Positions 8,636-16,860 are shown, counted from the first letter of the stretch. The stretch is 64,000 nucleotides of DNA from Solirubrobacter taibaiensis (GCA_027587225.1 JAPDDQ010000043.1:1-64000), one strand, 5' to 3'. Notes: a model not told the origin generated them from the letters alone. Translations and numbers: made by a program.

Positions 8636-9057
8636 GCGCGCTCACGCCGACGTACGTGTTCCGGATCGAGCGCGCCGCCGCCGACGTCGAGGTTGCGTTC
8701 TCCTTCTATGTCGACTTGGCGACGCAGCAGAGCACGCGCGTCACCGAAGGGCCGGACGGGGGATACGAGCTGCTCGAGGAACCGGTCGCCGACGTCATCT
8801 ACTCCGGGCTGATCGAGGCCCTTGGGATCTGGCCCGGTACCCACCCGGAGCTTGAGCCGGGCGCGGCCGCACCCGACCCTGACGGCGCGATCGAGACGAC
8901 GCTGGTCGTCATGCACCACACCGAGGACGGGGTCGAGGAGCGCGAGCTCGCGTTCCTGGACGCGGGCGAGGAGGGCGTCTGGCTGGACGGCGAGCCGACG
9001 ACCGACTACGCGCTGTACCAGGCGCTCCCGCTCATGCTCGCGTTCGAGGACCGCTAG
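8620..9057 (+). CDS. Hypothetical acidic protein of the type VII locus
   Basis: 145 residues, acidic (many Asp/Glu), with no signal peptide or membrane segment and no motif I recognise. The ATG at 8620 overlaps the end of the hydrolase gene by 16 bases, so translation is coupled. The regular beta/alpha alternation and stable acidic character would fit an immunity, chaperone or dedicated adaptor protein for the hydrolase; that is inference from position only. Its TAG stop supplies the first base of the palindromic repeat that follows. Confidence 0.7.
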   Translation: MAAELSALTPTYVFRIERAAADVEVAFSFYVDLATQQSTRVTEGPDGGYELLEEPVADVIYSGLIEALGIWPGTHPELEPGAAAPDPDGAIETTLVVMHHTEDGVEERELAFLDAGEEGVWLDGEPTTDYALYQALPLMLAFEDR

Positions 9058-9127
9058 AAGATCCGCGAAGCGATCTTCAAGCGATCGCGCATGGCGCCGG
9101 CGAAGCCGGCTGCCGCGTTCGATCGCC
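9057..9127. repeat. ~70-bp palindromic repeat at a convergent junction, copy 1
   Basis: Nearly identical to 32528-32597. It consists of a hairpin GAAGATC / GATCTTC around CGCGAAGC (9057-9078), then an outer stem GCGATCG / CGATCGC (9081-9087 with 9120-9126). The outer stem encloses a perfect inner hairpin, GCCGGC-GAA-GCCGGC (9096-9110). It fills the space between the stop of the plus-strand gene (TAG at 9055-9057) and the stop of the minus-strand gene (9128-9130). It may act as a bidirectional terminator and also looks like a mobile REP/BIME-type unit. Confidence 0.85.
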
Positions 9128-9355
9128 CTAGAGCTCTACGCGGTCGCTGAAGTACCACAGCGCGGCCAGGCCGACGCCCGTGCCGGCGAGCACGAACGCG
9201 GCGAGGATGTACACGCTGAGCACGGTCGCGACGATGCGGTCGCGCAGGCGCCAGTAGCTCTTCCAGGCGGGGATGACCACGAGCACGAGCCACGCCACGA
9301 GGCTCACGAACGCGGCCGCTCCGATGATGATGTAGGTCTTCTCGTTGTCGCTCAT
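9128..9355 (-). CDS. Small two-helix membrane protein
   Basis: 75 residues with two strong hydrophobic helices (about 8-31 and 45-68) joined by a basic loop (WKSYWRLRDR), predicting both ends on the same face of the membrane. No family is recognised. The ATG overlaps the stop of the DedA-PAP2 gene by one base (TGATG), making it the last gene of the metG operon; the stop codon abuts the palindromic repeat. Small proteins of this form are often accessory subunits of neighbouring membrane enzymes, but nothing in the sequence proves that here. Confidence 0.7.
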   Translation of the reverse strand: MSDNEKTYIIIGAAAFVSLVAWLVLVVIPAWKSYWRLRDRIVATVLSVYILAAFVLAGTGVGLAALWYFSDRVEL

Positions 9356-10923
9356 CAGGTCGTCTCGCTCGGAACATTGTGGCGAACGTGTCCGGCGAAC
9401 AGCGCGAACGTCCCCACGATGGCCCAGATCGCGATCGCCAGCGCGGCTCCGCCGAGCACATCGGTGAGGAAGTGCGCGCGCAGGTAGATGCGCGTGACTC
9501 CCACGATCACGGCGAGGATGACGGCCACCGTCACGAGCGCGATCCGCCCCGCCCAGCCGACCCCCGCGCGCACGAGCACGGTGGCGATCGCGATCAGCGA
9601 GATGGCATACGCCGTGTGCCCCGAGGGGAAGGCCGCGTTGTAGGTGTCGGTGAACGCCTCGGCCGGCCGTTCGCGGTCGTATGCGCCCTTGGTGATGTGG
9701 ACGGCGGCGAAGACCAAGACCCAGCCGGCGACGAGCGCGATGGCGTCGATCCAGCGACGTTTGATCGCGGCGAAGACCACCGTCGCGACCGTCAGGGCCG
9801 CGGTGACCGGCGAGGAGCCGATGTCCGTGACCACGCGCGCGACGTCCACGACCATGTCGTTGTGGAGCCGGTCAGCGATGTCGGCGGCCCAGCGGTCGAT
9901 GCGCGGGTTCGGGTTGTTGAGGATCGCGTCGCCGATCAGGAAGAAGCTGAACGCGCCGATCAGCCCGAGCATCAGCAGCGTCGTGAGCTCCAGGCCCAGA
10001 TTGCCGGGCGTGACGCGGTCGGCGGTGAAGCGCGCGGCCATGTCGGCGACCTTCGCGGCCGGGCTGAGCAGCACGTGCCAGACGGGACGGGCGATCTTCG
10101 CGACGTGCTTCCAGCCGGGCTCTTCGTCGTGGGCGTCGATCCAGTCGCGCACCTTCGCGCGGGCCTCGGGACTGCGCCGCAGGTGGATCAGCGCGACGAT
10201 CCCGCCGATCACTACCACGAGGGTCCCGAACGCGAACAGGCCACGCGACACGTAGGTGGTGAGCTGGTCGATCGAGCGCCAGAACAGGAAGCCGAGCGTG
10301 CAGAACGTGATCGCCCACAGGCCCGCGGCGAGCACGTCGTAGGGCAGGAAGCGCCGGAGCGGCATCCGCGACGCGCCCGCAGTGAACGGGATCAGCGGGC
10401 GCACCAGCCCGAGGAAGCGCCCGAACACGATGAACACGGCGCCGCGCTTGTCCAGGAAGCCTTCGACCGTCCCCAACCGCTCCTCGGTGATCTTCAGCCG
10501 CTCGCCGTGCGTGAGCAGCCACTGGCGGCCGAGCCGGCGCCCGATCTCGTACGCCGTGAGATCCCCGAGCACGCAGCACACCCAGACGATCGCGATCAGC
10601 GCCAGCAGCGAGATCTCGCCCTGCCCGGCGACGAGCCCGCCGACGATCACCGCGGTCTCGCCCGGGGCGACGAAGCCCAGGAACGCGCCGGTCTCCAGGA
10701 ACGCCATCAGCCCGACGGCGAGGTAGGTCCACTTGCCGAGCGCCTGCCCCGCGTCCTCGAGCAGGTGCTCGAAGTTCGGCAGGTGCACGATGCCGAACCC
10801 GACCAGCAACGCGCCGACGATCACGATCACTTCGCCGACCTGCACCCAGCGATGCTGCTTGTGCCGGCGGATGATCAGCCAGCCGGCGATGACCACCGCC
10901 GCGAGCAGCCAGGTGAACTTCAC
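9355..10923 (-). CDS. DedA-PAP2 fusion membrane protein
   Basis: 522 residues, starting at GTG 10921-10923, which overlaps the ispE stop as GTGA. The N-terminal half (about 50-250) is a DedA/SNARE-associated domain with the GRFLGLVRPLIPFTAG signature. The C-terminal half (about 320-520) is a PAP2 phosphatase with the three motifs KGAYDRERP, PSGHT and RIYLRAHFLTD. Family knowledge: DedA proteins are linked to lipid-carrier (undecaprenyl-phosphate) or phospholipid translocation, and PAP2 enzymes dephosphorylate lipid pyrophosphates. The fusion therefore suggests recycling of undecaprenyl pyrophosphate. This would fit its place directly after ispE, an isoprenoid precursor gene. About a dozen membrane helices are predicted. 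Confidence 0.88.
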   Translation of the reverse strand: MKFTWLLAAVVIAGWLIIRRHKQHRWVQVGEVIVIVGALLVGFGIVHLPNFEHLLEDAGQALGKWTYLAVGLMAFLETGAFLGFVAPGETAVIVGGLVAGQGEISLLALIAIVWVCCVLGDLTAYEIGRRLGRQWLLTHGERLKITEERLGTVEGFLDKRGAVFIVFGRFLGLVRPLIPFTAGASRMPLRRFLPYDVLAAGLWAITFCTLGFLFWRSIDQLTTYVSRGLFAFGTLVVVIGGIVALIHLRRSPEARAKVRDWIDAHDEEPGWKHVAKIARPVWHVLLSPAAKVADMAARFTADRVTPGNLGLELTTLLMLGLIGAFSFFLIGDAILNNPNPRIDRWAADIADRLHNDMVVDVARVVTDIGSSPVTAALTVATVVFAAIKRRWIDAIALVAGWVLVFAAVHITKGAYDRERPAEAFTDTYNAAFPSGHTAYAISLIAIATVLVRAGVGWAGRIALVTVAVILAVIVGVTRIYLRAHFLTDVLGGAALAIAIWAIVGTFALFAGHVRHNVPSETT

Positions 10924-11705
10924 GCGAAGACGGCCCTCGGGTACGTGCGTTGCAGGAAGGCGAGCGCCTCGGCGTCGTCGCTGATGCCGAACACGGTCGG
11001 ACCGGAGCCGGTGACCATCGGCTGCTCGGCACCGACCTCGCGCAGGGCTCGGAGCGCGTCGTTGATCGGCGGGCACAGCCGCCGCGCGGCGTGCTCGAGG
11101 TCGTTGACCGGCTCGAAGATGCCGTCCCGCAACGCCTGTGCCGCCGCGTCCAGTTCCTCGGGCGAGCGGGGTGTGTCGTGCGCGTCGAACTCGCGGTAGA
11201 CCTCGCCCGCGCCCAGTGCGGCGTCGAGCGGCACCACGATCAGTGGCGGCTTGGCGCCCGGCAGCGGCTCCACGAACTCGCCCGCCCCCGTCATCAGCGC
11301 CCGCTCGCCGTGCAGCATCACGGTAACGTCCGCGCCGAGCTTCATCGGCACGTCCTCGGGCACCGCGATCCCGGAGACCTCCGAGATGATCCGCAGCGCG
11401 GCGGCGGCGTCGCTGGACCCGCCCGCCATGCCCGCCGCGATCGGGATGCGCTTGGTGATCTCGATCCGCAGCGGCGGCCCATCCCACCCGGTCGCGGCGC
11501 GGAACTCCCGCAGCGCCCGCAGCGCCAGGTTCTCGCCATCCACCCCGGCGCAGACGACCTCGTCGAACTTAAAGGGGCCTGGCCCCTTTAAGTTCAGCTC
11601 GTCGGCCAGGTCGGTGGGCTGGACGAGCGAGACGAGCGGGTGCAGGCCGTCGGGGCGGGGCGCGCCGACGAGCAGGCAGAGGTTGACCTTGCCCGGCGCT
11701 CTCAC
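10920..11705 (-). CDS. ispE: 4-diphosphocytidyl-2-C-methyl-D-erythritol kinase
   Basis: 261 residues from GTG 11703-11705, overlapping the rsmA stop as GTGA. It is a GHMP kinase with the N-terminal APGKVNL motif, the ATP loop PIAAGMAGGSSDAAAAL (about 88-105) and the C-terminal MVTGSGPTVFG motif. It phosphorylates CDP-methylerythritol in the MEP isoprenoid pathway. Oddity: residues 36-47 (ELNLKGPGPFKF) are encoded by a perfect 31-bp palindrome (11565-11595). The palindrome sits where family members normally have a short beta strand and loop. The core motifs are intact, so the enzyme should still work. Confidence 0.93.
   Translation of the reverse strand: MRAPGKVNLCLLVGAPRPDGLHPLVSLVQPTDLADELNLKGPGPFKFDEVVCAGVDGENLALRALREFRAATGWDGPPLRIEITKRIPIAAGMAGGSSDAAAALRIISEVSGIAVPEDVPMKLGADVTVMLHGERALMTGAGEFVEPLPGAKPPLIVVPLDAALGAGEVYREFDAHDTPRSPEELDAAAQALRDGIFEPVNDLEHAARRLCPPINDALRALREVGAEQPMVTGSGPTVFGISDDAEALAFLQRTYPRAVFA
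11565..11595. repeat. REP-like perfect palindrome inside ispE
   Basis: The left arm GAACTTAAAGGGGCC and the right arm GGCCCCTTTAAGTTC are exact inverse complements around a single T. The core (TAAAGGGGCC T GGCCCC) recurs, slightly altered, in the double palindrome at 38676-38727. Base use is strikingly AT-rich at the arm ends compared with the surrounding gene, consistent with insertion of a mobile repeat that stayed in frame. Confidence 0.88.
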
Positions 11706-12511
11706 GAGAGCTGCTCGTAGAACGCGCGCCACTCGGACGGGCTGAGCGACTCGGCGCGGGCGTCGGCGGGCTTGCCGATCGCGACCAGGGCCTCGCGGGT
11801 GCGGTCGCGCAGCTCCTTCCCGCCGCCCGAGAGCTCGAGTGACTTCGCCATCGCCTTGCGCCGGTGCTTGAAGCCGTGCTGGACGAGCTTGACCAGCTCG
11901 CGCGGCGGCGCCGGCGAGTGGCGCTCCAGGACGACGAGCACGGAGTCCACGTTCGGCACCGGGAAGAAGACGTTGCGCGGGATCTTGCGTCCCACCTTCA
12001 CGTCGCAGGAGAGCTGGGCCAGGACGGACGGGACGCCGTACGCAGACGTGGACGCAGAAGCCGCGAAGCGCTCGCCGACCTCCTTTTGCACCATCGCCAC
12101 CCAGCCGACGACGCTCTCGAGCTCGATCGTGCGGATGATCACGGTCGCGGCCACGCCGTAGGGCAGGTTCGCGACGACCTTGGTGGGCGCGGGGTCCAGC
12201 GCATCGAGATCGAGCTTGACCGCGTCGGCTAAATGCAACGTGGTGTTCGCGAATGGCTCGAGCGCCTCGCGCAGCGGCTCCTCGAGCCCACGATCGAGCT
12301 CGACGACGTGCACGTGGGCCACGCGCTCGGCGAGGTACTCGGACAGCACGCCGAGCCCGCCGCCCACCTCCAGCACGACGTCTTCAGGCGTCAGCTCGGC
12401 CAGGCGGCCGATGACGTCGAGGATGTTCGAGTCGACGAGGAAGTTCTGGCCCAGGTCACGGTTCGGCCGGATGCCGAACTCGCGCATGCGGCGGATGGAG
12501 GGCTGAGTCAC
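11702..12511 (-). CDS. rsmA: 16S rRNA dimethyladenosine transferase (KsgA)
   Basis: 269 residues, starting at GTG 12509-12511, which overlaps the tatD stop (GTGA). A longer open frame upstream is a shadow of tatD. It has the classic LGQNFLVD N-terminus, SAM-binding VLEVGGGLGVLS, the acidic VVELD motif and the catalytic NLPY motif. It dimethylates two adjacent adenosines in the 3' hairpin loop of 16S rRNA during 30S assembly. The C-terminal helical domain has KHRRKAMAKSL. It is embedded in the metG-tatD-rsmA-ispE operon typical of Actinobacteria, although no rpf gene sits between tatD and rsmA as it does in mycobacteria. Confidence 0.95.
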   Translation of the reverse strand: MTQPSIRRMREFGIRPNRDLGQNFLVDSNILDVIGRLAELTPEDVVLEVGGGLGVLSEYLAERVAHVHVVELDRGLEEPLREALEPFANTTLHLADAVKLDLDALDPAPTKVVANLPYGVAATVIIRTIELESVVGWVAMVQKEVGERFAASASTSAYGVPSVLAQLSCDVKVGRKIPRNVFFPVPNVDSVLVVLERHSPAPPRELVKLVQHGFKHRRKAMAKSLELSGGGKELRDRTREALVAIGKPADARAESLSPSEWRAFYEQLS

Positions 12512-13251
12512 CAGCCGAAGAGCTTGGCAGCGTTCGCCTCGACCGCGGCGTCCAGCTCGGCGTAGGCGATCCCGCGCCGCTCGGCGATGAAGCGCGCGGT
12601 GTGGGCGACGTACGCCGGCCGGTTGCGCTCCTTGCGGACGACCTGCGGCGTCAGATAGGGCGCGTCGGTCTCCACCAGGATGCGATCGAGCGGGACCTTG
12701 GCAGCGGCGTCGGCGAGGTCGGCCGCCTTCGGGTACGTGACGTTGCCCGCGAACGAGATCCACCAGCCGTGGTCCAGGCACTCCTCCAGCCGATCCGGCA
12801 TCGAGAAGCAGTGCAAGATCACCTCCAGTCCCGCGGCGTCGCGCGCCAGGGTGGAGATGGTGTCGTCCTCCGCCGCGCGTGTGTGGATCACCAGCGGCTT
12901 GCCCACTTCACGCGCCAGCGCGATCTGGTCCGCGAACGCCGGCTCCTGGTCGGCCCGGGGCGCGTAGTCGCGGAAGTCGTCCAGTCCGGTCTCCCCGATC
13001 GCGCGCACGTTCGGGTGCTGCGCGTACGCGCGCAGCCAGTCGATCCCGGCGTAGTCGGTCGTGTAGTTCGGGTGCAGCCCGACCGCGCAGAAGACGTCCG
13101 CGTGCGCCACGGAGGCCGCCAGCGCCGCCGCGCACGACTCCTCGTCGGTGCCGATCGTGAGGATGCGCGTGACGCCGACCGCCCGCGCGGCCTCCACCCA
13201 CTCGGCCGCGACCTCGGGGTCGGCATGCAGGTGGGTGTGGCTGTCGATCAT
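12508..13251 (-). CDS. tatD: TatD family metal-dependent DNase/hydrolase
   Basis: 247 residues, a TIM-barrel amidohydrolase-like nuclease. Metal-ligand motifs are visible: DSHTHLH at the N-terminus, GETGLD (Glu ligand), VIHTRAAEDD, LHCFS and the late Asp in VETDAPY. TatD proteins are 3'-5' DNases/RNases, with some D-aminoacyl-tRNA deacylase activity reported for relatives. The ATG overlaps the metG stop (ATGA) and the stop overlaps rsmA, so it is translated as part of one unit with metG and rsmA. Confidence 0.92.
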   Translation of the reverse strand: MIDSHTHLHADPEVAAEWVEAARAVGVTRILTIGTDEESCAAALAASVAHADVFCAVGLHPNYTTDYAGIDWLRAYAQHPNVRAIGETGLDDFRDYAPRADQEPAFADQIALAREVGKPLVIHTRAAEDDTISTLARDAAGLEVILHCFSMPDRLEECLDHGWWISFAGNVTYPKAADLADAAAKVPLDRILVETDAPYLTPQVVRKERNRPAYVAHTARFIAERRGIAYAELDAAVEANAAKLFGW

Positions 13252-14762
13252 TCGGGCTTCGGGAACAGCGGGGCGATCTTCTCGACCGGCTGCCCGCCCG
13301 GATGCGCGCCGTAGCGAGCGCCTTCGAGCGCCGTGTCAGGCGTGCCGAGCGCCGCGAGCAGCTTCTCGGTCGACTCCGGGATGTACGGCACCAGCAGCAC
13401 CGTCACGACCCGCAGGCCCTCGGACAGGGACCGCAGCGCCTTGCGCAGCTCGTCGGCCTTCGTCTCGTCCTTGGCCAGCTTCCACGGCGCCGTCTCCTCG
13501 ACGTAGCGGTTCAGCCGCCGCACGCGCATCCAGATCTGCTCCAGCGCCTGCGTGATCTCCGCCTTGTCGAGCAGCCCCGACACCGTTTCCAGCAGCCCTT
13601 CGAAGTCGGCGCCGAGGACCGGGTCGAGGTCCACCGTGGGCGCCGCACCGTCGCAGTAGCGCGCGACCATGTTGGTCGTGCGGCTGGCGAGGTTGCCGAA
13701 GTCGTTGGCCAGCTCACTCGTGTAGCGATCGGCGAACCCGGTCACGGAGACGCCGCCGTCCTGCCCGAAGGAGACCTCGCGGAAGCAGTAGTAGCGGAGC
13801 GCGTCCGTGCCGAAGCGATCGATGACCTCGAACGGGTCCAGCACGTTCCCGAGCGACTTGGACATCTTGTGCTCGGCGCCTGACTCGTCCTTCATCAGCA
13901 GGAAGCCGTGGATGAAGATCTCACGCGGGAGCTCGATGTCCGCCGCCATCAGCATCGCGGGCCAGAAGACGGCGTGGAACTTGAGGATGTCCTTGCCGAT
14001 GATGTGGAACGCCGGCCAGAACGTGTCGGTCAGGTCCTCGCCCTCGCGTGCGAAGGACAGGGCCGTGTAGTAGTTCAGGAGCGCGTCGAACCAGACGTAG
14101 AAGACGTGGCCCTGGTCCCACGGCACCTCGACGCCCCACGTCAGCTGGGAACGGCTGAGCGAGATGTCATTGAGGCCGCCCTTGATGAAGGACAGCGCCT
14201 CGTTGTACCGGCTGCCCGGCGCCACGAAGTCCGGCCGCTCGGCGTACAGCGCCTCCAGGCGCTCCTGGAAGGCCGAGAGCTGGAAGAACCAGTTCTCCTC
14301 ACTCTTGTGCTCGAGCGGGATCTTGTGGATGGGGCACGTCTGATCAGGCCCCATCTCCTGCTCGGTCTTGAAGTCCGCGCAGCGCGGGCAGTACAGGCCC
14401 TCGTATTTGCCCTTGTAGGTGAAGCCGTTGTCGTGGATGCGCTGCATCACGTCCTGGACGGCGCGCTTGTGGCGCGGGTCCGACGTGCGGATGAAGAAGT
14501 CGTTGGTGACGTTCAGGCGCGGGCCGAGCGCGATGAACCGCTCCGCATTCTTGTCCGCGAGCTCCTTGGGTGTGACCCCGAGCTTCTCGGCCGCCTGCGC
14601 GACGGGCTCGCCGTGCTCGTCCGTGCCGGTGAGGAAGAAGACCTCTTCCCCGCGCTGGCGCATGTGCCGAGCGAGGATGTCGGCGCCGATCGTGGTGTAC
14701 GCGTGGCCCAGGTGGGGCGCCGCGTTGACGTAGTAAATCGGCGTCGTGACGTAGTAGGCCAT
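13248..14762 (-). CDS. metG: Methionyl-tRNA synthetase
   Basis: 504 residues from ATG 14760-14762; a longer frame adds 16 unlikely residues. A class I synthetase with the HLGH signature (17-20), a zinc knuckle CPRC...CPIH near 130-155, the KMSKSLGN loop near 305 and an anticodon-binding helical domain. It charges initiator and elongator tRNA-Met. No C-terminal tRNA-binding (EMAP) domain is present. It is the first gene of a six-gene minus-strand operon extending to 9128. The promoter must lie in the 70-base gap shared with the divergent K+ channel gene at 14833. Confidence 0.96.
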   Translation of the reverse strand: MAYYVTTPIYYVNAAPHLGHAYTTIGADILARHMRQRGEEVFFLTGTDEHGEPVAQAAEKLGVTPKELADKNAERFIALGPRLNVTNDFFIRTSDPRHKRAVQDVMQRIHDNGFTYKGKYEGLYCPRCADFKTEQEMGPDQTCPIHKIPLEHKSEENWFFQLSAFQERLEALYAERPDFVAPGSRYNEALSFIKGGLNDISLSRSQLTWGVEVPWDQGHVFYVWFDALLNYYTALSFAREGEDLTDTFWPAFHIIGKDILKFHAVFWPAMLMAADIELPREIFIHGFLLMKDESGAEHKMSKSLGNVLDPFEVIDRFGTDALRYYCFREVSFGQDGGVSVTGFADRYTSELANDFGNLASRTTNMVARYCDGAAPTVDLDPVLGADFEGLLETVSGLLDKAEITQALEQIWMRVRRLNRYVEETAPWKLAKDETKADELRKALRSLSEGLRVVTVLLVPYIPESTEKLLAALGTPDTALEGARYGAHPGGQPVEKIAPLFPKPE

Positions 14763-14832
14763 CGCGCCCGAGACGTTAGCGAGACTCGAACCGCATGCAG
14801 ATCGCCGCAACTCCCGTTAGCCTTGCGTCTTC

Positions 14833-15288
14833 TTGAACCGCATCCTGCGCTTCATCGCACAGTTTCCCGGACGGGCCTGCGCCTACCTGCTGGTCTCCAC
14901 GGTCGTCCTCGGCGGGGCGTTCTTCAGCCTCGTGGAACAGGACGCCGACTGGATCGACGGCATGTGGTGGGCCATCGTCACGCTGACCACCGTCGGCTAC
15001 GGCGACTACTCGCCCGAATCGATCGCCGGCCGCTGGGTCGCCATGTTCGTGATGGCCGGCGGCCTCGGCTCGGTCGCCATCCTCACCGGCCTGCTCGCGG
15101 ACGAGATCCGCGAGGCCCGCATCCACGGGCGCGACGAGACGCCCGAGCTCGACGACGACATCGAGCACGTGATGGCCGTCATGGAAGCTGAGATGGACAA
15201 GATCCGCGCGCGTGTGTCCCATCCCGAGGTGGTCGACGCCCTGCGCCGCATCCACGCCAACGAGGCCATGAAGGAAGAGACGAAGTGA
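14833..15288 (+). CDS. Two-helix potassium channel subunit
   Basis: 151 residues from TTG 14833. TM1 spans about 17-36, followed by a pore loop with the K+ selectivity filter TTVGYGD (52-58), then TM2 at about 67-90 and a cytosolic acidic tail with a coiled-coil-like helix (about 105-150). There is no RCK/TrkA nucleotide domain, so gating is unknown. It is predicted to form a tetrameric K+ pore. GTGA overlap with the YgiB-like gene makes it the first gene of a four-gene module with an ATP-grasp ligase and a DUF350 protein. No clear Shine-Dalgarno precedes the TTG. Confidence 0.9.
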   Translation: MNRILRFIAQFPGRACAYLLVSTVVLGGAFFSLVEQDADWIDGMWWAIVTLTTVGYGDYSPESIAGRWVAMFVMAGGLGSVAILTGLLADEIREARIHGRDETPELDDDIEHVMAVMEAEMDKIRARVSHPEVVDALRRIHANEAMKEETK

Positions 15289-15668
15289 CCGAACGCCGCC
15301 GCAGCCATCGCTCCCGCGCCGTCACGTTGATGGCGGTGCCCGTGCTCGCGATCGCGTTCGCGGCGTGCGGTGACGACGACGACAGCGCCTACTGCGTGGA
15401 CGACAACGACCAGATCGTCGAGAACCGCTACTGCGACGACGAGGCCTACGCGGGCAACGGCGGCAGCGGCGCGTTCTTCTGGTACTACGGCGGCCGCGCG
15501 GCCAGCGGCGGGCGCCTGATCCCCGGCACGCGGATCTCCGGAGGCGACAAGGTCGCGGCCTCCAACGTGGCCGAGAACGCGCGCCGCGGCGGCTTCGGCT
15601 CCAGCAGCAAGACCGGCGCCAGCGGCGTCGGCCGCTCCGTGGCGTCGTCGCGCTCCTCGGGCGGCTGA
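15285..15668 (+). CDS. YgiB/DUF1190-like lipoprotein, possible ATP-grasp substrate
   Basis: 127 residues. A basic start and hydrophobic helix end in AFAAC, giving a lipobox with Cys28. An acidic Cys-containing segment follows (Asp run, then CVDD and YCDD). A Gly/Ser-rich tail holds RRGGFGSSS near 100 and ends SSRSSGG. From memory of the family, E. coli YgiB also carries an RGGFG motif and ends in a Ser/Gly tail, and its gene is adjacent to ygiC. The conserved tail next to a peptide-ligase-like enzyme suggests a modified substrate. That is inference. Its stop overlaps the ligase start by one base. Confidence 0.75.
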   Translation: MTERRRSHRSRAVTLMAVPVLAIAFAACGDDDDSAYCVDDNDQIVENRYCDDEAYAGNGGSGAFFWYYGGRAASGGRLIPGTRISGGDKVAASNVAENARRGGFGSSSKTGASGVGRSVASSRSSGG

Positions 15669-16843
15669 TGTACCGGATCGAGGTCGAGCCCCGGCAGGGG
15701 TGGCCGACGATCATCGAGCAGCAGGGCCTCATCTACTGGAAGACCGAGTTGCCGGACGGCTCGATGATGCCGTACTGGCACGAGACGCACGCCTACACGG
15801 TCTCCAGCGACGAGGTCTACGAGATGGAGGCCAGCGTGCGCCTCCTGATGGAGATGCTCGTCGAGGCCGGCGACTACATCATCGAGAGCAACCTGTTCTC
15901 GGAGCTCGGCATTCCCGGCTGGGTCGTCCCGAAGATCAAGGAGACGTGGGAGTCCGAGCCGCCGATGATCTACGGGCGGTTCGACTTCGCGTACGGCGAG
16001 GACGGCTTCAAGCTGCTCGAGTACAACGCGGACACGCCCACTTCGCTCGTGGAGACCGCGGTCCAGTGGCACTGGGTCCAGGACGTCTACGGCAAGGGCG
16101 GCGACCAGTGGAACATGGTCCACGAGCTGCTCGTCCAGCGCTGGAAGGAGCTGCTCCCGCGGCTCCCGGGTGACCGCGTGTACTTCGTGCACACCAACGC
16201 GGAGAACTCGGGCGAGGACTTCATGACCGCCGGCTACATGGTCGAGGTCGCGCGCGAGGCGGGCTTCACGTGCGAGTTGATGGCGATCGAGCAGATGGGC
16301 CTGCACGAGCACATCGGCTTCGTGGACCGCCAGGGCCGCGCGATGCGCAGCGTCTTCAAGCTCTACCCCTGGGAGTGGATCGTCCACGAGGAGTTCGCGG
16401 ACGCCGCCCTGAACCGCATGGGCGACGACCAGGGCCAGACGCTGTGGATCGAGCCGATCTGGAAGATGCTGTGGTCCAACAAGGGCATCCTGCCGGTGCT
16501 CTGGCGGCTGTTCCCGGACCACCCGAACCTGCTCCCCGCGTACTTCGAGGGCGAGCAGCACAAGCTCACGAGCTACATCAAGAAGCCGCTGCTCGCGCGA
16601 GAGGGCGCGAACTCGGTGATCGTGATCGACGGCGACGAGGCGGACCGCGGCCCCGACCAGGGCTACGGCGAAGAGGGTTACGTCGTCCAGCAGTACACCG
16701 ACCTCGGTGACTACGACGGCAACCATCCCGTGCTCGGGGTATGGACCGTCGACATGGAGCCCGCCGGGCTCGGCATCCGCGAGTCCACCGGGCTCGTGAC
16801 CAACAACCTGTCGCGGTTCGTGCCGCACGTCATCGATGACTGA
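15668..16843 (+). CDS. YgiC/YjfC-type ATP-grasp ligase (glutathionylspermidine-synthase-like)
   Basis: 391 residues, the length of E. coli YgiC/YjfC. It has the ATP-grasp C-terminal domain of glutathionylspermidine synthase: the YGRFDFAY, LEYNADTPTSLVE and EPIWKMLWSNKGILPVLW regions, the KPLLAREG loop and the C-terminal QQYTDLG. Family knowledge: these enzymes are ATP-dependent amide ligases without the amidase half of Gsp. The true substrate is uncertain; peptides or polyamines have been proposed. Cytosolic, no signal peptide. Coupled to the YgiB-like lipoprotein (TGATG overlap) and 17 bases before a DUF350 gene. Confidence 0.88.
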   Translation: MYRIEVEPRQGWPTIIEQQGLIYWKTELPDGSMMPYWHETHAYTVSSDEVYEMEASVRLLMEMLVEAGDYIIESNLFSELGIPGWVVPKIKETWESEPPMIYGRFDFAYGEDGFKLLEYNADTPTSLVETAVQWHWVQDVYGKGGDQWNMVHELLVQRWKELLPRLPGDRVYFVHTNAENSGEDFMTAGYMVEVAREAGFTCELMAIEQMGLHEHIGFVDRQGRAMRSVFKLYPWEWIVHEEFADAALNRMGDDQGQTLWIEPIWKMLWSNKGILPVLWRLFPDHPNLLPAYFEGEQHKLTSYIKKPLLAREGANSVIVIDGDEADRGPDQGYGEEGYVVQQYTDLGDYDGNHPVLGVWTVDMEPAGLGIRESTGLVTNNLSRFVPHVIDD

Positions 16844-16860
16844 GAGAGGGAGCGTCCCCA

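Noticed and set aside
12059..12070. CCGCGAAGCG motif in rsmA as another copy of the convergent repeat
   Set aside because: Only the loop sequence matches; the paired arms are absent.
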